A DNA stretch of 64,000 bases, taken from NCBI RefSeq assembly GCF_002954615.1, contig NZ_MSCJ01000001.1, forward strand, positions 992,001 through 1,056,000, in the 5' to 3' direction. The notes beneath the pieces were generated by a model. That model was not told where the DNA came from. It did not search any database and saw nothing but the letters and a program-made list of their open reading frames with translations. The position numbers and the translations under genes were made by a program. Positions 25,459 to 35,081 of the stretch are shown piece after piece; within the stretch, counting starts at the first letter, position 1, and each line of letters starts with the position of its first letter. This DNA is from Photobacterium angustum (GTDB lineage Bacteria; Pseudomonadota; Gammaproteobacteria; Enterobacterales; Vibrionaceae).

Positions 25459-26205
25459 ATGAGAAGATTGTTGCTCGTTTTATTTTTTTTTCCATCGCTT
25501 TTATTAGCAAAAGAGTACAGCTTTAATGTGGATTTTAATCGCGGTGATATAAGTACTTTCTTTATAGCAGAAGGTAACAAAGTTTATCGTATTACCCAAA
25601 GCATTGATGCAATATACATATTTAATTCCCAAGCTCGTGCCCAACGTTTTGTTGCTCAACCGAATACGCGATCAAAACCAAGCACCGCAGTTAATGTCGG
25701 TGATACACGGGTGTATGTTGATAACATTGATGCGATTGATTATTACACTTCAAATTCGATGTCAGGTAGTGCTGGACAGGTAAAATCTATTAATGGACTC
25801 AGCTTTAATTATTTGTCGGATAGTAGTACTTATAAAAATGCTGGTGTGGTGGGTAAGCTAAGTAAAGTTGGTAATACTAAAGTAACGTATTGGGTTGATG
25901 CAGGCTACACAGTAAAAGGAAAGTATCGAGGTAAAATTAGAACGTTAGGAAATAAGTCTTTTAAGTATGAAAGTTGGTCAAGTTGGGGAGAAAAAAATGG
26001 CATGGTGGGAAAATTGATATCCCTAGGCCCTATCAATATTGACTATTACGATACTGACTATGATTTAGGTTATAAAGGAAAACTAAAATCAGTAGGTAAG
26101 ATAAATTTTAGCTATTACCGTGACACCTCTACCAATCAAAAAGCCAATATCGTTGGTAAGTTTAAAGAGCAGAAAGGAAGAGATTCACGTTTAACTGTAT
26201 ATTAA
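25459..26205 (+). CDS. Secreted protein with internal GK-x-x-x-(V/L)G repeats, function unknown
   Basis: A 248-residue protein with a signal peptide (MRRLLLVLFFFPSLLLA, cleavage after LLA). From about residue 110 a unit of roughly 25-35 residues recurs: VGKLSKVGNTKVTY, RGKIRTLGNKSFKY, VGKLISLGPINIDY and KGKLKSVGKINFSY, rich in Tyr and Gly with alternating hydrophobic residues, as in a repeated beta-sheet fold. I recognise no family. ATG at 25459 is chosen because it begins the signal peptide and follows AGGTGG; the frame runs further upstream without support. It is probably periplasmic or exported and stands alone. Confidence 0.75.
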   Translation: MRRLLLVLFFFPSLLLAKEYSFNVDFNRGDISTFFIAEGNKVYRITQSIDAIYIFNSQARAQRFVAQPNTRSKPSTAVNVGDTRVYVDNIDAIDYYTSNSMSGSAGQVKSINGLSFNYLSDSSTYKNAGVVGKLSKVGNTKVTYWVDAGYTVKGKYRGKIRTLGNKSFKYESWSSWGEKNGMVGKLISLGPINIDYYDTDYDLGYKGKLKSVGKINFSYYRDTSTNQKANIVGKFKEQKGRDSRLTVY

Positions 26206-26258
26206 ATAATGGTAAGTGATGGAAGAATAGGGCTCATTAATAACCCTATAAAACGCAT

Positions 26259-26510
26259 TTAACGCTGTTTGTATTGTGTCGGACAATACCCACGGCTGAC
26301 ATCAGGTGAACGCAATTTTAAGTGTTTGGTCTTTCTTCCTGATACGCGCTTTCGCCATATTTTAAAGCTGCTTGGCTTAAGATGTTTTCGCATTAGCTTG
26401 ATCACACCTTGTTCATCAAGACCATATTGTACTGCAATCGCTTCAAAAGGGGTTCTATCTTCCCAAGCCATCTCAATGATACGTGATACTGACTCTTGTG
26501 TGCTTGTCAT
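26259..26510 (-). CDS. DUF2805 / TIGR03643 family protein
   Basis: An 83-residue protein whose central part (IIEMAWEDRTPFEAI, VIKLMRKHLKPSSFKIWRKR, GRKTKHLKLRS) is the signature of the DUF2805 (TIGR03643) family, small basic proteins with a helix-turn-helix-like shape. The function is unknown. ATG at 26510 is chosen behind GGAGAG; the TTG one codon before is not needed. The tail CPTQYKQR goes past the conserved part. Confidence 0.85.
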   Translation of the reverse strand: MTSTQESVSRIIEMAWEDRTPFEAIAVQYGLDEQGVIKLMRKHLKPSSFKIWRKRVSGRKTKHLKLRSPDVSRGYCPTQYKQR

Positions 26511-26689
26511 CAATTACTCTCCATTTACATATAAAAGTCAGTACGTAATTGATTGATATAAAGTTTAATTTTTGATTTTAATAGAGATAATTATAAAAAA
26601 TAGAAATGCGATACGATAGAAATAGGGCGCTAATAATTTAGCCTCTTGTTTGTCTGGCTTTATGATTAAGTAAATTTCATATGACACAA

Positions 26690-26920
26690 CTATTCGGGAG
26701 CATACTTATGTATCATCACACAGCAAGTAATCAAGAACGATAAGATCAAAGTGATTTGCCACAAACCATCTTCATAAAATGACATCTCGTTGTCTGACCA
26801 AATTCGCAATCCGATATTGAATAATTCACCTTTTATGCCGATCACTAACACTGTAGCGAGAAAATATTTCGCAAAGTCTGTTGCTAATATTTTAATGTAA
26901 GAGATGTACGTATCTAACAT
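26690..26920 (-). CDS. Small membrane protein, function unknown
   Basis: A 76-residue protein with two predicted membrane helices (about 16-30, FLATVLVIGIKG region, and 52-70, LWQITLILSFLITCCVMI). No family is recognised and the ribosome binding site is weak. It could be genuine, as the frame ends cleanly and the hydrophobic segments are well formed, but I am not sure. Confidence 0.5.
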   Translation of the reverse strand: MLDTYISYIKILATDFAKYFLATVLVIGIKGELFNIGLRIWSDNEMSFYEDGLWQITLILSFLITCCVMIHKYAPE

Positions 26921-27128
26921 TTGAAATACCTTTGTCGCTCAATAGATTGGCGCCTGAAAGAAAGTCATATCACCTTTATAGTGTTAAATTTAATATCATG
27001 CACTCAACGATTTGTGAAAACCTGCCTCTATTAACGCATTTATTCTGATCTTTCATTTCTAGTTTTGTAATTTGCGAGTTGCTTCATGTCTAGCAGAGGT
27101 GGACGATCAAGCTAAATAGATTGGAAAT

Positions 27129-27156
27129 AAAAAGCCTGACTCACGTTGGTCAGGCT
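27129..27156 (-). terminator. Terminator of the dgkA-eptA operon
   Basis: GCCTGAC and GTCAGGC form a perfect stem with an 8-base loop; on the minus strand TTTTTATTT follows. It lies about 40 bases beyond the eptA stop. Confidence 0.85.
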
Positions 27157-27197
27157 CTCGTTTCATTTTATCTTGTTATGAAGTATTCCAAACTTAG

Positions 27198-28850
27198 TTA
27201 AGAAGCTCTACACGTTTTAAAGATATCCAACTTACCGTCATAAGCATTGGTTTCAACATCCATAATCCCTAATAACGAGTGGAATACATTATCGTGGGAA
27301 TGCGTTGCCGTTTGCTGAGCTTCTTGTGCTAAGCAATCGGTGTTGATGTGTTTAGCTTGTTTAAAGCCAGGAGACATCCAAAGCATCATAGGTACACGTT
27401 TCTGGAAATCTGGTGCTAAACCATATGGCATGCCATGTAAGAACATGCCATTTTCGCCCAGAGATTCGCCGTGGTCTGAGACGTAAATCATCGCAGTATT
27501 ATATTTGTATTCCAACGTTTTTAATTTCGCAATGGTTTGAGCCAAGACGAAGTCTGTGTAGCGAATCGTGTTGTCGTAGGAGTTAACAATTTGCTCAACG
27601 CTACAGTTTTCAATATCTGCACGAGAGCAGTCTGGTTGGAAAAACGCTTTGTCTTTTGGGTAACGTTGGAAATAAGTTGGACCATGACTGCCAATCAGGT
27701 GCAAGGCAACAACCCGGTTACCTTTCATGTCAGCAATTTGGTCGTCAAGTTTGTCAAGTAATGCAATGTCATAACAGGTTTCACCGTTGCAAAATTCATT
27801 TTCTTGTTTACGGTCGACTTCTATCTTGTTGATCTTATGCGCAACACCTTTGTCACCTCCATCATTCTCTTTCCACAGAAAATCGATACCAGCGCGCTGC
27901 ATGATATCTATAGCATTATCTTGGTTGTCTGCTTTGCTACGGTCGAAATCACGATGAGGTAATTGAGAGAACATGCAAGGCACCGAAACCGCGGTTGCAG
28001 TCCCGCAAGAGGAGACGTCCTTGAATGAAACTACATCTAACATATTGGTATAAGGGTTGGTTTCACGACCATAACCATTGGTTTGGTAGTTCTGAGTACG
28101 AGCCGTTTCACCCAGTACAAAGACAAGCAGCGTCGGTTTCTTTTTCGCTTGTTCCAGTGCTAGTTGAGATTGTTTTGCATCCGTACCAATTTCACGGTAA
28201 GGCTCTGGTGTCGTGAGATAATTTTCTTTTACATAGCTAGAAAGGGAATACACGTATTGAGTAGGGATGATGATTTTCTTTAGGTAACTATTATTTCGGC
28301 CGACAGATGCATAGTCTTGGTAATATAAGCCTGCAATTACGGCAATGATAGCTAATGAAGCCAGCATCGATAAGACTTTAGTTAACGTGAATCGAAGCCA
28401 TTTACCACCTATAGGCTTGAGTTTTACTTTGAAAACCAAAAGAGCAGGCACAACTCCCATTATAAGTGTCCAGATAACTGAGTAGGCACTTAAGTATGAA
28501 CTGGCTTCACTGGTGTCTGTTTCTACGATATTGGTGATCATACCAGTATCGAACAAGATGCCATAGTTGTAGCTGGCGTAGCTCACCATTCCTGATGTTA
28601 TCAACAATAGGATAAAGAAAGGTTTGCTGATCCAAGGCCAACTGAATAGGTTAAACAGGAAATTCAGCGCGGCAAAAAAGAAGATAGGAATCGTAATGAT
28701 AAAACCGATCTTCACTTGATCAAGGCTTGAGAAGATGTTGACTAGCTCTTTGTAAATAGGAATGTTTACTACAATAGCAAAGTATAAAGCGAGTAAAAGG
28801 GTAAAGGTAACATAGGAGATACCTCTATTAAGGAATTCAGTTGTTTTCAT
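27198..28850 (-). CDS. eptA: Lipid A phosphoethanolamine transferase EptA (first copy)
   Basis: A 550-residue inner-membrane enzyme that moves phosphoethanolamine from phosphatidylethanolamine to lipid A, lowering surface charge and polymyxin binding. Five helices occupy residues 1-180; the periplasmic catalytic domain has the metal Glu in VLGETAR, the nucleophilic Thr in CGTATAVSVPCMF, and LHLIGSHGPTY and YVSDHGESLGENG. Paired cysteines in the catalytic domain are kept. It is 21 bases after dgkA. A second, similar copy is at 56650-58332. Confidence 0.93.
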   Translation of the reverse strand: MKTTEFLNRGISYVTFTLLLALYFAIVVNIPIYKELVNIFSSLDQVKIGFIITIPIFFFAALNFLFNLFSWPWISKPFFILLLITSGMVSYASYNYGILFDTGMITNIVETDTSEASSYLSAYSVIWTLIMGVVPALLVFKVKLKPIGGKWLRFTLTKVLSMLASLAIIAVIAGLYYQDYASVGRNNSYLKKIIIPTQYVYSLSSYVKENYLTTPEPYREIGTDAKQSQLALEQAKKKPTLLVFVLGETARTQNYQTNGYGRETNPYTNMLDVVSFKDVSSCGTATAVSVPCMFSQLPHRDFDRSKADNQDNAIDIMQRAGIDFLWKENDGGDKGVAHKINKIEVDRKQENEFCNGETCYDIALLDKLDDQIADMKGNRVVALHLIGSHGPTYFQRYPKDKAFFQPDCSRADIENCSVEQIVNSYDNTIRYTDFVLAQTIAKLKTLEYKYNTAMIYVSDHGESLGENGMFLHGMPYGLAPDFQKRVPMMLWMSPGFKQAKHINTDCLAQEAQQTATHSHDNVFHSLLGIMDVETNAYDGKLDIFKTCRAS

Positions 28851-28871
28851 GATGGATCCGTTTCGGTGTGA

Positions 28872-29228
28872 TTAAAGAAGAATCGATGCCCAAACAAACA
28901 GGGCGAGAGCAAGCGCAACGAAAACCGCTGCGGAACCTATATCTTTGGCTCTTCCACTGAGTTCATTCCAGTCATCACTGACACGGTCTACAACCGCTTC
29001 TATGGCGGAGTTTAGTAATTCAACAATGACGACTAACAGTAAGCTGCTTATCATTATTGTTCGTTCGAACATGGATACAGGAAGTAAAAATGCACAGATA
29101 GATAGTACGAGTGTAAGTATCAGTTCTTGTCTAAAAGCAGCTTCGTGAATCCACGCAGCTTTCAACCCTTGAAGTGAGTAGCCGGTTGCATCCAATATCC
29201 GACGTATACCTGTTTTACCTGGTTTCAA
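28872..29228 (-). CDS. dgkA: Diacylglycerol kinase DgkA
   Basis: A 118-residue membrane kinase with three helices. GIRRILDATGYSLQGLKAAWIHEAAFRQE and ELLNSAIEAVVDRVSDDWNELSGRAKDIGSAAV hold the conserved residues of the family (Glu in AIEAVVDR, Asn and Asp nearby). It phosphorylates diacylglycerol, the by-product of EptA and of osmoregulated glucan synthesis, so its place before eptA in one operon makes sense. The start codon appears to be TTG at 29228 behind AAAGGT. Confidence 0.93.
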   Translation of the reverse strand: MKPGKTGIRRILDATGYSLQGLKAAWIHEAAFRQELILTLVLSICAFLLPVSMFERTIMISSLLLVVIVELLNSAIEAVVDRVSDDWNELSGRAKDIGSAAVFVALALALFVWASILL

Positions 29229-29977
29229 AATATGACCTTTAATTGCTTAATCTTAAAATAGTGGGGCCTCGAGAGATAAGCCTCCTTGATTACAGAAGTG
29301 CATCGAATTTGGAAAACACGAAACTATTGGCTCGGCGTGAAAACTTATGAAAAAAATGAGCACCGACACCAAATCTTGTTTAATTGATGCGGGGTGATAC
29401 GCACGCCGTAGTTACGAAAGAAAGAGTAACAAGCAGAAGTGGTTTATACATTGTACTGGTCCGTTAACGAATGAATTGGTGGTGCGAAATGTACACTGTT
29501 TTAAAGAGGGGTTCTGTCATTCGATTGTATGGAAATGTAGCTTTTTGTAATCTTGGCGACGGGGATATTGACAAGTAATGAATTTAAAATGGAAAGCAGA
29601 GAATATAGAGAAACCTAAGATATTGACTCAGTTTTAACGCCTTAAGTAAGAAAGGCAGTTTATCCGTCGTATTTATATCAAAAGTGCAAAAGGGAAATGG
29701 AAGATTATTGATCCTTTTAACACTCGCAAAGGCTAGACACGGTAAGAGTCAGATGAATGGCTACATTGACCATTGCTGGTGGAATCAGGTTTAAGGTAAA
29801 GTTAATCAAGGCGTCAGTGTTACGAAATCTTATGATTTGGAAGTCCTCCCAGAAGGAAGATAGGAGCGTGTTATTCGACATGAAAGCGGCGGTTATTAAG
29901 CTATTTTTGTTTAGCGTCTAAAACATACCATCACTGCCGTTTTACTTATCTGTTAAGGCTAATCCGCGATGAAGCAT
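29229..29977. other. Stretch of about 750 bases without an intact gene
   Basis: No frame longer than about 45 codons is supported. On the plus strand between about 29650 and 29900 one reading frame shows weakly protein-like text broken by stops, so this may be a decayed gene, but I cannot name one. The dgkA promoter should be at the left end. Confidence 0.5.
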
Positions 29978-30016
29978 AAAAAAGGGGGAGCTGATAATTC
30001 AGCTCCCCCTTTTTGT
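29978..30016. terminator. Strong terminator after punC
   Basis: AAAAAAGGGGGAGCT and AGCTCCCCCTTTTT form a stem of about 14 bp with a short loop and T-runs on both strands. It ends punC and shields it from the region to its left. Confidence 0.9.
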
Positions 30017-30046
30017 TAAACCAGTATGTAGATTGGTTAAAGCATA

Positions 30047-31267
30047 TTACGCAGTTTGTAGCTCGCCATCTTGCTCTTCTTTACGAGCTTGAGTAACAAG
30101 GACAAAACCAACGATTGCAATAAAGCCGGTAATGAACATGCCAGTTGTTACTGTTAGTAGGCCGTGTGCAGCAAATGCTGAAACTAAACCACTAGCCGCA
30201 AAACATACCATAGTCTGCATGAAGTTAAGTAGGCCAGCAGCGGTTGCGCTACAGTTTTTAAAGTCAGACAGAGCTGCGCTAATAACAATCGGGTAAATCG
30301 CACCATTCGCAACAGCTAGGAAGCAGAATGGGATTAAGATAGGCCAGATTGTTGTAACTGTTGTTGTCGTAGAGATAACGAACATTACTGCTACGCTTGC
30401 AAAAAATAGCGCTAAAATCCACGGTAGAAGCTGCTTACCAGAGTAACGGTTAAGTAGCGTACGACAACCGTAACCACCCACGATGAATGCCACTGTTTGT
30501 GGTGCGTAGCTTAGGCCAATATCTGCACCTGAGTAACCCATTGCAGACATAACAAATGGTGAACCTGTTAAGTAAGCAAAGAATGCCGCAGAACACGCTG
30601 CGAAAATAACCATGTTACCCCAGAACTTTTTAGAACGTAGGATTTGGCTATAGTCTTTACGTAGTTGAACCGTTACGCTTTCTTGCTCTTTATCTAATGC
30701 AGCACTTTCTTTTTCTTTAAGCGTTAGCATTGCTAAAACAGCACCAAAACCGACTAATGCAATAAAGATGCTGCGCCAACCTACGTGATGCTCAAGCAGT
30801 GCGCCTAATAATGGTGCTAATGCTGGAGATAACGCGACAAGCGGCATAATTGTTGCGAACACACGCTCAGAAGTTTTACCTTCGTAACGATCAACAACCA
30901 CTGCCTGCCAAATAACCGTTGCGCTACATGCACCTAATGCTTGAGCGAAACGTGCTAATAAGAACACTTCAATGTTTGGCGCAAAAGCAGAGGCTAAAGA
31001 GCCAAGGCTAAATAGAGCAATACCGCCAAGTAGTACTTTAATACGTCCAATACGATCAGATAGTGGGCCGTAAATCAGTTGGCCTAATGCCATACCGAGT
31101 AAAAAGATACTTAGTGAAAGGCCGATAAGAGATTGGGTTGTAGCAAAGTCGGCACGAATCGTTTCAAACGCAGGTAAATACATATCTGTGGCTAAAAAGC
31201 CCAGCATGCTTAAGCAAGCGAACCAAAATAGGGTGATTTTTGATGGTTTAGCGTGTTGTTTATTCAT
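30047..31267 (-). CDS. punC: Purine nucleoside efflux/uptake MFS carrier PunC
   Basis: A 406-residue carrier with 12 helices, of the Bcr/CflA drug-resistance type. It follows E. coli PunC (YdhC) closely: LSMLGFLATDMYLPAF, LSDRIGRIKVLLGG, AFFAYLTGSPFVMS, and IPFCFLAVANGAIYPIV. PunC carries purine nucleosides such as adenosine. It is divergent from punR, whose product activates it in E. coli, and the same pairing is kept here. Confidence 0.9.
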   Translation of the reverse strand: MNKQHAKPSKITLFWFACLSMLGFLATDMYLPAFETIRADFATTQSLIGLSLSIFLLGMALGQLIYGPLSDRIGRIKVLLGGIALFSLGSLASAFAPNIEVFLLARFAQALGACSATVIWQAVVVDRYEGKTSERVFATIMPLVALSPALAPLLGALLEHHVGWRSIFIALVGFGAVLAMLTLKEKESAALDKEQESVTVQLRKDYSQILRSKKFWGNMVIFAACSAAFFAYLTGSPFVMSAMGYSGADIGLSYAPQTVAFIVGGYGCRTLLNRYSGKQLLPWILALFFASVAVMFVISTTTTVTTIWPILIPFCFLAVANGAIYPIVISAALSDFKNCSATAAGLLNFMQTMVCFAASGLVSAFAAHGLLTVTTGMFITGFIAIVGFVLVTQARKEEQDGELQTA

Positions 31268-31372
31268 TTTTATTATAACTATATCTATATGACATATGTG
31301 TAGTGTAATACTGGTTTAAATCGCTGTGAAACGCTAATATTTCAACATTGCTTTCAAAAAATTTGATTTGAT

Positions 31373-32275
31373 ATGTTTTCATACAACGATCTCCAAGTTA
31401 TTGACGTAGTTGCCCGTCGTGGCAGCTTCTCTGCTGCTGCTGAAGAATTACATAAAGTACCTAGTGCGATAAGTTATACAGTTCGGTTAATAGAAGAGCG
31501 ATTAGCTGTCGAATTATTTGTTCGATTACACAGGCAGGTTAAATTGACACCGGCTGGTGAGTATTTTGTCGAAGAAGCGCGCAAACTTATTAAACAGATG
31601 GATACCATTAAATATCAAACCCAACGGGTAGCGAATGGTTGGTCAGAAAATGTTTCTGTTGCGCTTGATACTGTGGTTCGCCAAAGTCGAGTTAATACCC
31701 TAGTTCGAGATTTCTATTTACATTTCCCTGATGTAGAGCTGCATCTGACAATGGAAGTGTTTAACGGGGTATGGGATGCCTTAGCTGATGGGCGGGCTGA
31801 TATTGCCATTGGCGCCACTGCTGCTGTGCCAATTGGTGGCAGCTTTGATTATCGTGATATGGGCGTTTTAACGTGGAAGTTTGTGGTATCGCCAGATCAT
31901 CCTTTAGCAATGGCATCGCATCCGTTAGAGCCTTCGGAATTAGCGCAATATCCAGCGATTTGTTTAGAAGATACCTCTCGAACTTTACCTAAACGAACAA
32001 CTTGGCTAATGGATAACCAACGTCGGATCATGGTGCCAAGTTGGCACAGTGCATTTCAATGTTTACAGGCTGGATTAGGCATTTCTGTTGTTCCTAGTCA
32101 TATGGCTATCAGTAAAATTGAATCAGGAGAGCTGGTGGAAAAAGAGCTCGCGGTGAAGCCTTCAATGAGTCCCTGTTGTTTAGCATGGAATACAGAAACT
32201 TTGAGCCCAGCTGTCAGTTGGTTACTCGATTACTTAGGCGACAGTGAGCAGCTTCATCATGAATGGATGCGTTAA
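31373..32275 (+). CDS. punR: LysR-type activator PunR
   Basis: A 300-residue LysR-type regulator. The N-terminal winged helix-turn-helix is at about 5-60 (RRGSFSAAAEELHKVPSAISYTVR), followed by the co-inducer domain. Stretches VFNGVWDALADGRADIAIGAT, EDTSRTLPKRTTWLLMDNQ-like TWLMDNQRR and SWLLDYLGDSEQL are shared with E. coli PunR (YdhB). It should activate punC across the 105-base divergent promoter when adenosine is sensed. In this species punR is co-located with alkaline phosphatase, which may release nucleosides (inference). Confidence 0.9.
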   Translation: MFSYNDLQVIDVVARRGSFSAAAEELHKVPSAISYTVRLIEERLAVELFVRLHRQVKLTPAGEYFVEEARKLIKQMDTIKYQTQRVANGWSENVSVALDTVVRQSRVNTLVRDFYLHFPDVELHLTMEVFNGVWDALADGRADIAIGATAAVPIGGSFDYRDMGVLTWKFVVSPDHPLAMASHPLEPSELAQYPAICLEDTSRTLPKRTTWLMDNQRRIMVPSWHSAFQCLQAGLGISVVPSHMAISKIESGELVEKELAVKPSMSPCCLAWNTETLSPAVSWLLDYLGDSEQLHHEWMR

Positions 32276-32390
32276 TAAGGTGATATTAATTCCATTGATA
32301 ATACCCACAAAGAATATGATGTGTTTTGTAAGAATTGTTTAATAAATGCAATGTAGCTTGCTCGCATTCAATAAAAACAGCGAGTTAGCA

Positions 32391-33812
32391 ATGTCTATTT
32401 TAAAACCCACTTTAATTGCATCATCTTTACTTCTTTCTTTAAGTGTTCATGCAGCAGATGCGCCGAAATATGTTTTCTTTATGATTGGTGACGGTATGGG
32501 CACAGCCCAACGTCAGATCAGTGAATATTATTTGCAGCAACAAAATGGGGATGAGACACAACGTTTAGCCATTAATGCAATGCCTGTAGCAGGCATTATT
32601 ACGACTCATTCAGCCAATACTTTAGTGACTGATTCAGCTGCTGCGGGTACAGCATTAGCAACGGGTGTAAAAACGGATAATGGCGTTATTGCAATGGATC
32701 CAGAAGGGCATAAGTTACGCTCAACGTTGGATGCAGCTAAAGAAAAGGGGATGGCAACAGGTATTGTTACCACCACACGTTTAACACATGCAACACCAGC
32801 CACCTTTGTAGCCAAAAACATTAGCCGTGATAACGAAAACGAAATTGCCAATGATTACCTAGCATCGAATGTCGATTTCTTTGCAGGTGGTGGCTATCGT
32901 CACTTTATTAATGGTGAAGGCAGTAAACGTAAAGATGGTAAGAACCTTGTTGATGGGTTCAAACAAAAAGGGTACCACACTTTTGTTGGTGCTGATTCTT
33001 CGGCGGATTTCTTAGCATTCCATCCAACGAACTCACAAAAGGTTTTTGCATCTTTTGCATCATCACACCTTCCTTATGAAATTGATCGTAAGAAAGATCT
33101 TGGTACGCCATCTCTAGCGCAAATGACGTCAAAAGCGATCGAAACATTGAAGTACGATCCTGACGGTTTCTTCATGTTGGTAGAAGGTGGTCGAATTGAT
33201 CACGCGGCACATGCTAATGATGTATCAACGGTGATTCAAGATACCATCGCATTCGATCAAGCGGTAAAAGCGGCAGTAGATTTTTATGAACACCATAAAG
33301 ATGAAACGCTAATTATTGTAGCGGGCGATCATGAAACCGGTGGTATGGGCTTAGGCTTAGGTGAAAACTATTTTGTACAGTTAGATAAGCTAAAAGGCGT
33401 TGATGAGTCTATCGAAGATAAGCTTCAAGGTGTTTATAACGGCGATCGTAAAGCCTTCATGAAGCATATCGATGAGCATTTTGGTTTGAAGTTGCTGACT
33501 AAGGAAGAGCAGAAAACCTTAAACCATGCGATGGATATCGATGACGAACTTCGTGCTAAAAATATCACCGATTTTGACGGTTACAGCACGCATAATGACG
33601 CGACTTATGGCGGTTATGATCCGGTAGCTATCGCTGTAGCGCACATCACTTCACAACGAGCAGGTGTTTACTGGACAAGCTATGCGCATACCGCGACGCA
33701 ATTACCACTTTCTGCAGTCGGTGTCGGTGCTGAGAAATTTGGCAATTTTGAGGATAACACCCAAGTGGCGAAAACATTAGCGACATTAATGAACGTAAAA
33801 ATTGGTAGTTAG
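32391..33812 (+). CDS. phoA: Periplasmic alkaline phosphatase
   Basis: A 473-residue alkaline phosphatase of the Vibrio type. A signal peptide ends VHA-AD. The metal site begins FFMIGDGMG, the nucleophilic Ser is in VTDSAAAGTA, HATPATF follows, and metal ligands are in EGGRIDHAAHAND, GDHETGG and SYAHTATQLP. It removes phosphate from many esters outside the cytosol. ATG at 32391 is chosen because it opens the signal peptide; the frame extends 15 codons upstream. The terminator follows at once, so it is transcribed alone. Confidence 0.93.
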   Translation: MSILKPTLIASSLLLSLSVHAADAPKYVFFMIGDGMGTAQRQISEYYLQQQNGDETQRLAINAMPVAGIITTHSANTLVTDSAAAGTALATGVKTDNGVIAMDPEGHKLRSTLDAAKEKGMATGIVTTTRLTHATPATFVAKNISRDNENEIANDYLASNVDFFAGGGYRHFINGEGSKRKDGKNLVDGFKQKGYHTFVGADSSADFLAFHPTNSQKVFASFASSHLPYEIDRKKDLGTPSLAQMTSKAIETLKYDPDGFFMLVEGGRIDHAAHANDVSTVIQDTIAFDQAVKAAVDFYEHHKDETLIIVAGDHETGGMGLGLGENYFVQLDKLKGVDESIEDKLQGVYNGDRKAFMKHIDEHFGLKLLTKEEQKTLNHAMDIDDELRAKNITDFDGYSTHNDATYGGYDPVAIAVAHITSQRAGVYWTSYAHTATQLPLSAVGVGAEKFGNFEDNTQVAKTLATLMNVKIGS

Positions 33813-33828
33813 GTATTAATTTTTAGGT

Positions 33829-33855
33829 AAAGGCTGTCTTGGACAGCCTTTTTTC
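33829..33855 (+). terminator. Terminator of the phosphatase gene
   Basis: AAAGGCTGTC and GACAGCCTTTTTT form a stem with a tiny TTG loop and a T-run. It lies just before the next gene on the same strand. Confidence 0.88.
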
Positions 33856-33883
33856 GTGGTTTTTAAAGCAGTTGGAAACAAAC

Positions 33884-34984
33884 ATGCGCGGTGTGATTTT
33901 AGCCTTTATCGTTCTTCTAGTGACGTGTTGTGAAATGTTTAGTCAAGGTGTGACAGGATCTGACTATAAAGTCGGTGAAGTAACTGCGGTTAATAACAGC
34001 AAGGTCACAATTATTGGTAGTAATCGTCTGGGAGAGCAGGCGTTAGATTTAACGCTGAGTAATGATAAAAAAGTCGTTGCTTATAATTTGATAAATGGTG
34101 CGATGGAATATGATGAATATTATCAGGTTGGCGATCGCGTTTTAGTTGCGATAGCGAATAATGATCACACACGTACAAGGGTGATATCTCGTTATCGCCT
34201 TCCTGCATTAATCGGTTTAGCAATTGCCTTTAGTTTAGGCTTGTTACTGTATGCACGAAAAGTCGGCGCTAAAGCGTTACTGTCGTTCATTGGATCTATT
34301 GTGATCATTGTAGAGCTTCTGATCCCTGGGCTTATGGCGGGTTATTCTCCTTTGTTAGTCACAGCCGTATGTTTATTGATGTTGTGTAGTTTGATCATTT
34401 TGTCCGTTGCTGGTTGGACAGCAAAAGGAAAGGCGGCATTGGCAGGCACGATTATTGGATTAATTGTCACCATGATCTTGTGTGTGTTGGTCGGCAAGTT
34501 GCTTAATTTAGATGGAATGACACAACCTTTAGCTCAGCCCTTATTGTTTGAAACAGGCATGTATTTAAACATGCTAGATATTCTATATGCAGCGATTTTA
34601 ATTGGGGCGAGTGGGGCGGCAATGGATGTTGCGATGGAAATGGCAGCAACGATGGAAGAGCTAAAAATCAATGCGCCAGACATGAATCAAATGGATTTGT
34701 TGAGATCAGGTTTTCGAGTTGGTAATGCGGTGATCGGTACGATGACAACTACTTTATTGTTAGCCTATTCAGGCAGTTTTTTAACAATGATTATGTTGTT
34801 CGCGAGTCGTGGTAACGATGTGATGCAAATTATCAACATGAAAGTCGTGGCAGCCGAAATTGCACGAACATTAATTGGTAGTTTATCGTTGATTATTGTT
34901 GCACCTATTACGGCATGGATAGCATGTTGGATGATCAGTAAAGAGTTTGAGCCTAACATGCAAATCGAATTAGAAGAAGCTTAA
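33884..34984 (+). CDS. YibE/F-family membrane protein
   Basis: A 366-residue membrane protein: an N-terminal helix, a beta-rich exported domain of about 100 residues (VGEVTAVNNSKVTII, GDRVLVAIAN), then about seven helices with the YibE/F features MLDILYAAILIGASGAAMDVAMEMA and GNAVIGTMTTTLLLAYSG. The function is unknown. ATG at 33884 is chosen with GGAAA in front; the frame starts at 33839 inside the preceding terminator, which is not credible. Confidence 0.85.
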   Translation: MRGVILAFIVLLVTCCEMFSQGVTGSDYKVGEVTAVNNSKVTIIGSNRLGEQALDLTLSNDKKVVAYNLINGAMEYDEYYQVGDRVLVAIANNDHTRTRVISRYRLPALIGLAIAFSLGLLLYARKVGAKALLSFIGSIVIIVELLIPGLMAGYSPLLVTAVCLLMLCSLIILSVAGWTAKGKAALAGTIIGLIVTMILCVLVGKLLNLDGMTQPLAQPLLFETGMYLNMLDILYAAILIGASGAAMDVAMEMAATMEELKINAPDMNQMDLLRSGFRVGNAVIGTMTTTLLLAYSGSFLTMIMLFASRGNDVMQIINMKVVAAEIARTLIGSLSLIIVAPITAWIACWMISKEFEPNMQIELEEA

Positions 34985-34986
34985 TA

Positions 34987-35053
34987 AAAACAGCCAGCGT
35001 GCCATTGAACTTGCTGATGAAAGAGCAGAGCACAGTGATGGGCTGGCTGTTTT
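34987..35053. terminator. Bidirectional terminator between yibEF and ynjB
   Basis: AAAACAGCCAGC and GCTGGCTGTTTT enclose a loop of about 43 bases. It lies between convergent genes, with T-rich ends on both strands. Confidence 0.75.
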
Positions 35054-35081
35054 AATAACAGTTAGAGCAACATAACAAAGT

